From NCBI GenBank assembly GCA_932521025.1, contig OW051468.1, positions 2,852,064 through 2,916,063 on the forward strand: 64,000 nt of DNA, read 5' to 3'. Shown here piece after piece: positions 57,661 to 64,000 of the stretch. The position numbers and the translations under genes were made by a program. The notes under the pieces were generated by a model that saw only the letters and a list, made by a program, of their open reading frames with translations, made no database searches and was not told the DNA's origin. Positions within the stretch are counted from its first letter, which is position 1, and each line of letters opens with the position of its first letter. Origin of the DNA: Oscheius onirici (Eukaryota > Nematoda > Chromadorea > Rhabditida > Rhabditidae).

Positions 57661-58048
57661 ATAGTCGATTCCAAAAAATGGTGCATAATAGAACCAGAGC
57701 AAATTTCGAAATTGTTGAGTGCCATGAAATTGTTCTGAGACCAGCTCTGTTCACTTAATATGACAAGAATCTGCACGCGAAAGTTGTTATCTGAAAAACA
57801 TCATCAAAGTAAATAAATATATAACACTTTTCTTCAACTATAGCCTCTCTCCCATAAAGTGGCAATCAAAAGGCTATCCAGACAGTTTCCCAGACGATTC
57901 TCGGTCCAAATTAGTCATTCATTCATTATAGACGACTATTCTCGTCCTCTGGATCACGTGCTTCCAGCTCATTTCAACCTCTGTGCCGTAAACTCTAGTA
58001 CACAACATTTTCAAAGACCCGCGAAATCTTCATTTTCAAATAGACAGT

Positions 58049-59390
58049 TCAGAGAACGACTTCTTTTGAGATGGCAACCAGAGCTACTCCGACCAGTGTA
58101 ATTGCATAGGCTATGGTCAGGAAGGTTAGATTACGACGACCCTGAAAAAATTCATTGAGGGAAAAGACAAAGATTACCGTAATCTCTTCAAAGTACAGTA
58201 TACTCCAGAGAGAGACTACCAATCCGGGAGTCATGACTATCAGAGGGTAGGCCACAGTCGGAGAGAGCAGTTCGTTGGCGAGGAAAAAGAGTGAAATTCC
58301 TACTGCGAAGACCATTCCACCAAAGATGGAACGGAGGGCGAGAAGACCGTCGATGAATTGAGAGGATGGATGGAGGATACTGTAGATTATGAAGATGATG
58401 AGGGAGGTGAAGAAGACTCCGAGGAAAAAGGGCAGGACGTAGGGAAGACCGGATGAAGGTGCTCCGGGGAACAGGGAGTCGGGACCGTTGTGACTCTGGA
58501 AGAATGTGCTGTTCTCCTGTCTCTCAGTTTCTCAGTCTCTCATCCTACCTGAACAAAGATAGTAGGAGTACAAAGACTTCCATAAAACAGACCACTGAGC
58601 AGAGCGAAGAATACATACCTAAAAATAGTTTCAATTACCAGAGACTAGTAAAATGAGTAATCCCAGCTTGATTCTTTTCTCCCTCAAAACACTACTATGA
58701 TGTCAACTTACAGCAGTCGTTGGGAAGAAACCTCCTCTGATTGTTCTTCTTGTTCACCCAGATCAATTTTTTCTTTTGGCTCTTCTTCGTCAGTTATCGT
58801 TACTGACCCCTTCTTACTGGAAGGGTTGCTTCTGACAAACATGTAGAAAATTGAACTAGAAAGAAGTACGGGGCTAGAATATTAATTTACCCGAAAATGA
58901 GGACTCCAACTCCGATGTAGTTGAGAAGTTTGCTGGCTGGTTCGCCTTTCGGAACTCCGAAGAGACCATATCTAAAAAAAACCATCAGTCAACACTGTCC
59001 TACTTACCTGGAGGTCGCCCATCCTGTAATACAACTGACCGTGTTCCAGATCAACATAGCCACAGCCATTCCCAGCTTGTTCATAATTTTAATAGCAAAG
59101 GCGTTTGCTAAAACCTCTATCATTCGTGTCTTCTAGAAAATACCTATGCACCAGATGAATCCCCCGAGCATCGGAAGAGCATGGAGCTGAGGAAAGCCTT
59201 GCATTGCGTGGACAACGATGGCTACAAGGAGAGCCCCGATCATGAGGAAGAACTGGACTACGAAGCCTGGAACATCATATTCAGAGAAAATGGTACGAAT
59301 ACCATCAGTCGGTGGTGATTTTTTGATCGGGACATATACGGATCCGAAACAGATCGAGGCCAGAAGAGCTGCTCCGAGTCCAACAAGCAT
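58049..59390 (-). CDS. TMEM144-family membrane protein
   Basis: Multi-pass protein of the drug/metabolite-transporter superfamily, putative carbohydrate or nucleotide-sugar carrier; substrate unknown. Seven exons: 59390-59144, 59107-59008, 58971-58891, 58855-58712, 58618-58549, 58495-58178, 58141-58049 (TGA); 350 aa, phases agree, family norm about 345. Ten hydrophobic segments can be picked, beginning ALLASICFGSVYVPIKK and including LPMLGGFIWCIGI, GMAVAMLIWNTV, LLSGLFYGSLCTP, FAVGISLFFLANE and LTIAYAITLVGVALVAI. A cytosolic-type acidic loop (EEEPKEKIDLGEQEE) separates the two five-helix halves. The frame is open upstream of the chosen ATG to an AG at about 59410, so an extra upstream exon is possible. 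Confidence 0.9.
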
Positions 59391-59874
59391 TCCTATTGGG
59401 GAATGGGTCGACTGGCTCCTTTAAAAAGAAGGGTGTACTGGTCGCCCGGGTATGGCATAATCCCCGATTACCATATGGTCAATCTTTTCCTCTCTTGGGA
59501 TCGTTGAACCCGGTGCTCTTCCGCAATTGGATAGTCGAGAGACATTTAGAGACATGTCTTTCTAGATGATTTATGAGCAACAATTCGAGGACTCGTCATT
59601 TTCGACAGAAAATCCATTTGAAGCTTCTTTCGTAGCGGATATTACACAGTTTCACACCTTAGTTTTCCATCTTAATTTCCGGTAAAGAGAAAAGGTTGGC
59701 CTAATCTTTGCTGAAAGTTTTGCATGTGCAGAGTCAGCGTTTATGGAAATAGCGACGGTATGACCCTGTAACACCCGGACAAACTGTTGAACCCGACTGT
59801 CTGGAGAGAGTTTGTGCTTTCGGATGGGAACTGAGAGACTGAATTCAAGTTCAAATTTGTTTCCGGAATCGCAA

Positions 59875-60135
59875 TCACAAAAGTGGGTCCTGCGGCGGCA
59901 CCATGGATCTGAACCACTCAACTCCGCCAATCCGAGCTTGTTTCATCCATGTAGCAGGACAATGTCCAAGTCGTCCAGTCGCTCTTCTGATTTCGCCTTC
60001 CCACCGGGTGAGAGGATGCCCCAAAGTCCTTTTCCGTCCGATAGGCCACCATTTCGTAGATATTTTGGGCCATCTATCGTTTGCCATTGTGACTATCTTC
60101 TGTGCCCAATTCAGCTTTCGTCTCCAGGCTACTGA
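59875..60135 (-). mobile_element. LINE relic, extreme C-terminus of the polyprotein
   Basis: One minus-strand frame reads WRRKLNWAQKIVTMANDRWP, then KISTKWWPIGRKRT, then HPLTRWEGEIRRATG. This is the characteristic end of non-LTR endonuclease/reverse-transcriptase proteins (WAGHxARMxDxRW, then RGRPxxRWxDDIxR). It would follow directly after the block preserved at 12140-12425, so both probably come from one family. Truncated and not functional. Confidence 0.85.
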
Positions 60136-60235
60136 GAGACTGAGGGAGTGAGAAACCCAGAGACTTTAAGACTCAAAGATTGAGAGACCGAGGGACTGAG
60201 AAACTGGAAGAGAGGCTGAGTGACTGAGAGACAAG
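60125..60235. repeat. Degenerate GACTGAGA minisatellite
   Basis: Words such as ACTGAGAGACTGAGGGA, GAGAAAC, GAGAGACCGAGGGACTGAG and GTGACTGAGAGACAAG repeat irregularly. It is related in composition to the CTGA microsatellite at 5409 but much more decayed. Confidence 0.6.
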
Positions 60236-60534
60236 GCTATTGTGAAAAGGAGAGACAGGCTGAACTGATCCAGAGTGTTCTTCTTCCATCTTGACGACGC
60301 TTGTCTCCAGTCGATCTACCAGAGCGAAATTCTTCTATTGACTTTATCCTCCAAATTGATTTACAAACTTTCTAACAAAAAACGTTTTAAAATAGAAAAC
60401 TTTTGCTTAAAACTAAAAATAGCTGGAATAGCAGAGTAATAGATTGTTGCATAGCTAAATAGAAAGACTCTTCACTCATCCCCTCTGCCATCTAATGCCT
60501 CGCTTCGAACTTCTAAAACTTCTTAATAGGCAAG

Positions 60535-60544
60535 TTATATAAAG
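60535..60544 (+). promoter_or_regulatory. TATA box upstream of the MGCTHSK gene
   Basis: TTATATAAAG lies about 41-50 bp upstream of the ATG at 60585, fitting a TATA-driven short gene. Confidence 0.5.
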
Positions 60545-60584
60545 TTTTTTAAAAGGGAAAGTCACTTGGGGGACAGAGTAGCCA

Positions 60585-61037
60585 ATGGGATGTACTCACA
60601 GCAAGCGTCCGAAGCAGAGCAACGGAAGTCTGGAACCGGTGGCGAAGAGCACAAAGAGCGTCAGCAGTCAGAAGAGTCAGGAGAAGAGGGCGGAAGACCT
60701 GAAGACGGGTCGGGAGCCGATGAAGAAGACGAGGAAACGAAAGAAGACGATATTTGTCTATCCGGAAAGTGAAGTGACGCCTCTGCCACCGGAGCCGCCG
60801 TCATTTCGTCGAAAGGAGAGGAAGAAGAAGAAAAAGTCGCCAAGACGAGTCGGAACAGCTTCAGCGCTACGTGAATTCGCTCGTGAGGACAAGGAAGCCT
60901 TCTTGGTCGATCGGTGTCGGGTCAAGGAGAAGAAGAAACTGCAGCTGAGTGACGAGGATGAGGATACCGTCTACGAGCTACCGACCAGAATGCCAACTTT
61001 AGACTTTAGCAAGGAATTCGAGCAGGCCTCTTTCTGA
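60585..61037 (+). CDS. Basic protein with predicted N-myristoyl/palmitoyl anchor
   Basis: Single exon, 150 aa, ATG to TGA. The start MGCTHSK has Gly2 for N-myristoylation, Cys3 for palmitoylation and a nearby basic residue, as in Src-family and G-alpha membrane anchors. The body is strikingly Lys/Arg/Glu/Ser-rich (MKKTRKRKK, RRKERKKKKKSPRR) with little hydrophobic content, then an acidic patch (LSDEDEDTVYELPTR), and it ends MPTLDFSKEFEQASF. It is probably disordered and membrane-associated by electrostatics plus lipid. No domain or family was recognised. The polar, compact, TATA-driven single-exon form recalls sperm- or tissue-specific nematode genes, but that is only a guess. Confidence 0.72.
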   Translation: MGCTHSKRPKQSNGSLEPVAKSTKSVSSQKSQEKRAEDLKTGREPMKKTRKRKKTIFVYPESEVTPLPPEPPSFRRKERKKKKKSPRRVGTASALREFAREDKEAFLVDRCRVKEKKKLQLSDEDEDTVYELPTRMPTLDFSKEFEQASF

Positions 61038-63625
61038 TCCAGACACACACAAATAGCAATACAGCTTTAACTGCACAAGGTTTTTTTCTCGGTAGAGTCC
61101 ACTCCGTTATGCGTCCTTTGAACCCTCCAGGGTCTTTTAAAGTCTCTTGACATCTTGACAATTACTCATTTAGTAGTATCTAGACTTTCTGATTCTGTAG
61201 AAACTGTCTCTGGAGATCTACCAGTAACTGCTTGTGTACTGAGTGCTCTTTGACTCTCTAGTGGTGAGTGACTAAACCAGAACTGCCTGCCATATCCAGT
61301 CTTCTGTGCTGTTCTGTGAGATTTTTTGTCTGTCCCAGTAGATCTGTTGAAGCATCCGGTCCTGAAAGATCTCAGTGAGTCTACCCCAAACACTACAGCT
61401 CCATACCTTTTGTTTTCCTGTACTGTTCTAATAAGACTGTATCTAGTACACGTATATCTCGCCCTTCATTCTGTCGACTTTTTTTGATGTCCAAGTGAAT
61501 CAGCTTGTAGCTGTTCTCGAGTTTTTCAGCGTTCCCAAAATACACTTTAAAGTTTCATTGGATTTCTGTTCATTAGAGTTTCCCAGCTTGATGTCTTCTA
61601 TGATTCATCACCGACTGTTACCTTCCATACTGTCCTTGTCTGCGATTCTCTGACTGTCCTTCATTCACACTGACTCTCATTGTTTTCAAGACTCCTAACG
61701 TTTTCTGTTGCTGATACTGTTCCTGAGTTTAACTGCGGGTTTCTACAGCGCTCTCCTTGACTCTCAAACTGACTCTATACTCTCCTCCGATGAAATATTA
61801 GACCCGACTCATTACCAGTCAGAAAGAAGCTCCCTGCAAGTGTTTGCCATAACTCAAAACTGACTGAAGAACATTTTGCCGCCTTGGGCTCAAATTCCCT
61901 GAGGGGCAGTTGTCCTTCCCCCGGAAGCAATTGAATTATCCCCCTCTTCGCAATAAAAGACTCGGCTAACTGACTCCTCAACAATCTCTCATCCTGCTCA
62001 ATGCTTCTTCTTTCCGACGGGCAAAAATGCCGAAAAGAATAGGGTCCATTGTCCGAAGAGAAGAGGCCAGGAGTCGATGTGTCTCTGCTCTCGTAACTCC
62101 ATTAGCCAAGGCATGCGAGGCGGCTGGGCGTCGCGGCTCTCCAGCCAGCCGGCTGTCAGCTCATTGATTGCTTATCCCGCACCTGAATGGATATGAAGGG
62201 GGTCAGTTCAGTTGACCCCCCAGGGCGGCTGTCCTATCGACCGGCTGTTCTTCTTCGTCTCTAATCGATTCCTCTTCTTCTCCAAAACCCTCTTCTTATA
62301 AGAATCCTTGATGTTTACTGCCCCTCAATTTTCCGAATCGAATCACAAATTCATGGGCTTCAAAAAAGCCGACTCTGTTTACGACTTAGCACCGGCTGGA
62401 TTTAATATCCTTTGGAGCCGATTCTCTTCAAAAGATTCCCTCTTTTTATGGGGAACTGCATGACACGTTCATTTTTCATGTCTTTGTAGTCAAACAGCTT
62501 CATGTCTGTAACTTTCTCGTCCTCAAATCGTTTTTCTTCTGTTCTAATTTTTTTTGCATACTTTTGGTCCAGATCTTACTACGTATCTGTGGTTTTCTGT
62601 CATGAAATCATATGAGGAACCAAAGTCTAAACTTTGAGTGAAAGTGGAGTTTCTCAAGTCTTCATGTCTAATTGTAAGTCCTTTTTGACTTCATGCACGA
62701 CCTTCAAAAGCCATCCACAAACGCCTTACATTTTGACCACTACTTCGAACTGTCAAAAAAGCTTTCTGAAATCAACTGAACATTTTCTCCTCCATCACGA
62801 TGTTTTTGGCAAGAATGTCTCTTCTCTCGCCTCCTTAGCCCATAACCCAATTGCTTTACGTTCCCTCTCTCCTTCAATTCGAAAACCGCCTCCTCTCGAA
62901 TTTCAACTCTCCCTCTTTTGACCCTTTTTTCAAACAATCAGCTGACTTTCAAGATCTCTTTTTTGTCAAAAAAAAAGAGAAGCGTCACGCAAATGACTTC
63001 ACAAATGAGTTGTGGCAGTCGCTTGTTAGTGCGATTGAGAGCGGCACGCGCATCGGGATTCTTGGGGCCATTTAGTGCCGAAGTCGTTTACCTCTTTTCG
63101 AAACGACTCTCTCCTCCTCTTTTTTGCAAAAGCTGCCAAGTAGTCGAGCTCGGTCAGTCGAGTGTTTCTCCAGATGAGCCGTCAATTGTCTGTCCCAATG
63201 AACAAACAGCTCGCCCCCGTAGCCCTCCACGGCGATCTCTTCCTTTGCGCCGGCGCGACGAGAGAGAGTCTCAGTCTAATTTCGGGTCAGAAATCAACCG
63301 CTTGTGAGAGTCCACGTGACCTCCCCGGAGGCGCATCTGGAACACTACACACATCTTTACACATTCTCTTGGCTCCCGACCGCTCTTTCTCTTCCTTCCC
63401 CTTACCTCGATTTCTTCACATTTTTCCACTTCTAGATTCGACAATGAGCGAGAGACCTCTCCTCGGTCTCAGGTCTGAAAAGAGTGCGAACTAACAGTAG
63501 TCATTGTTTGAAGTTTCACGCCAGTAACCAAACAAGTGCTGACTCATACTTTTGTCTTTTTTTCCTGTGATAATCCTCTGTTGTTTGACTTTCTTTTGAA
63601 CTACAAAAGATACAAAAAGTTTCAG
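61038..63625. other. Pyrimidine-rich intergenic tract
   Basis: About 2.6 kb, the plus strand very C/T-rich. It contains a perfect short hairpin at 62198-62220 (GGGGGTCA...TGACCCCC) beside a GC-rich block at 62100-62160. An open frame beginning with ATG at 63174 (106 codons) could be an early exon of the right-edge gene but its splice phase does not match, so I do not call it. Confidence 0.4.
62198..62220. repeat. Perfect 8-bp stem hairpin
   Basis: GGGGGTCA and TGACCCCC face each other across a seven-base loop GTTCAGT. The block stands out as GC-rich in an AT-rich setting and could be a regulatory palindrome; there is no direct evidence of function. Confidence 0.5.
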
Positions 63626-64000
63626 GCGGGTCCCCAGCCGGCCGATGGCCGCATTCCGTCGAAGGGTGAGTACTTCGTTCTCTTCATGAATTCATCATTC
63701 GCTAGGCTAAACAAAGTGAGCTTTTGTTCAATGTCGTCGGAGCATGCTTGTTGTTTTTGGAGAGGAAAGATTAGATCTATTTTGGTGGAGATCGTAGTCT
63801 TGTTTCAATCAGAAAAACCCCGAAACTAGCTCGCTGCTGTCGCATCTTTCGAACTGATCTGAACTCTTTCATTAACACAAAAAAGCTCCACGTTAGGCTT
63901 TGACCGGTGCTCCAACTTTGGCTCCTATCTGAAAGGAAAACTCTGTGGAAAACCCCCTTCTTACGTAACTGTGTTCAAAAAATACATGCCAGAATACCGA
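63626..64000 (+). CDS. Partial gene running off the right edge, unrecognised
   Basis: Two plus-strand exons with matching phase: 63626-63665 (after TTTCAG, before GTGAGT) and 63897 to the window end (after CACGTTAG). Together they read AGPQPADGRIPSKGFDRCSN followed by FGSYLKGKLCGKPPSYVTV and FKKYMPEYR with no stop. The family is not recognised. The start is unknown; the frame is also open upstream of the first acceptor. A minus-strand reading of the same bases (ending GAKVGAPVKA) is possible but poorer. Confidence 0.5.

Larger units (their letters stand above)
53751..58048. other. 4.3 kb tract between mau-2 and TMEM144
   Basis: Mostly unassigned. It holds the weak exon pair at 54476-54761, an imperfect tandem duplication at about 56727-56822, a diverged MITE-like fragment at about 57448-57660, and several GACTTGTC/GACAAGTC words also common in neighbouring introns. 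Long minus-strand frames at 56418-57297 look open but the upper one lacks an ATG and neither shows a known motif. Confidence 0.4.
59391..60584. other. Intergenic between TMEM144 and the basic acylated protein
   Basis: Contains a LINE relic (59875-60135) and a degenerate GACTGAGA-type minisatellite (about 60125-60235). No gene is seen. A TATA box at 60535-60544 belongs to the gene at 60585. Confidence 0.45.

Noticed and set aside
40966..58048. Operon linking lin-10, mau-2 and TMEM144
   Set aside because: Neighbours are on opposite strands or kilobases apart; none has the roughly 100-400 bp same-strand spacing of nematode operons.
63897..64000. Minus-strand last exon ending GAKVGAPVKA
   Set aside because: The plus-strand reading is longer, splices in phase with 63626-63665 and has better composition.

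Overview
This is a 64 kb piece of nuclear DNA from a nematode, most likely a rhabditid (Caenorhabditis-like) worm. The evidence is an intact sperm-specific MSP-domain gene, a broken major sperm protein (MSP) exon, an F-box-associated (FBA-type) gene fragment, many short introns (about 35-60 bp) with TTTCAG acceptors, AG acceptors just upstream of start codons that look like trans-splice sites, and orthologues of APR-1, LIN-10 and MAU-2. No rRNA, convincing tRNA, CRISPR or bacterial-type operon was seen.

Layout. 1-5.2 kb is repeat-rich with no confident gene. 5.2-5.9 kb carries three exons of an unrecognised minus-strand gene, one intron of which is almost entirely a tetranucleotide microsatellite. 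6-13 kb is an accessory, transposon-rich tract: a fold-back element, a LINE reverse-transcriptase relic ending in a poly-G/poly-C hairpin, a MITE, and the 3' part of an F-box-associated gene directly abutting the MITE. 14.2-20.2 kb (minus) is the APC homologue apr-1, with a sperm-specific MSP-domain gene nested antisense in its largest internal intron. 21.0-24.0 kb (plus) is a tandem-BTB, four-finger C2H2 protein. 24.8-29.1 kb (plus) is the FAM91A1 homologue with an antisense MSP pseudo-exon in its 12th intron. 29.1-34.1 kb is intergenic with a 557 bp fold-back element. 34.1-36.9 kb (plus) is the GOPC/PIST/CAL homologue. 38.2-38.9 kb (minus) is a short calponin-homology protein. 41.0-49.0 kb (minus) is lin-10/APBA (X11/Mint). 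49.8-53.8 kb (plus) is the cohesin-loader subunit mau-2. 58.0-59.4 kb (minus) is TMEM144. 59.9-60.1 kb is another LINE relic. 60.6-61.0 kb (plus) is a single-exon gene for a basic protein with a dual-acylation N-terminus. The right edge enters an unrecognised plus-strand gene.

How the genes relate. They are independent housekeeping or signalling genes, not an operon. Three act in polarity and trafficking: APR-1 (Wnt/beta-catenin and microtubules), LIN-10 (PTB-PDZ-PDZ polarised sorting) and GOPC plus FAM91A1 (Golgi vesicle tethering). MAU-2 is nuclear. I did not find a convincing new multi-gene system. The most unusual items are the two antisense sperm-protein sequences inside introns of conserved genes, the tandem-BTB zinc-finger architecture, the in-frame microsatellite intron, a 27-bp microexon predicted inside the LIN-10 PTB domain, and several fold-back elements.

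Exon maps were read by eye from open frames, splice consensus and reading-phase agreement. Lengths are for the models given and have not been checked against transcripts.
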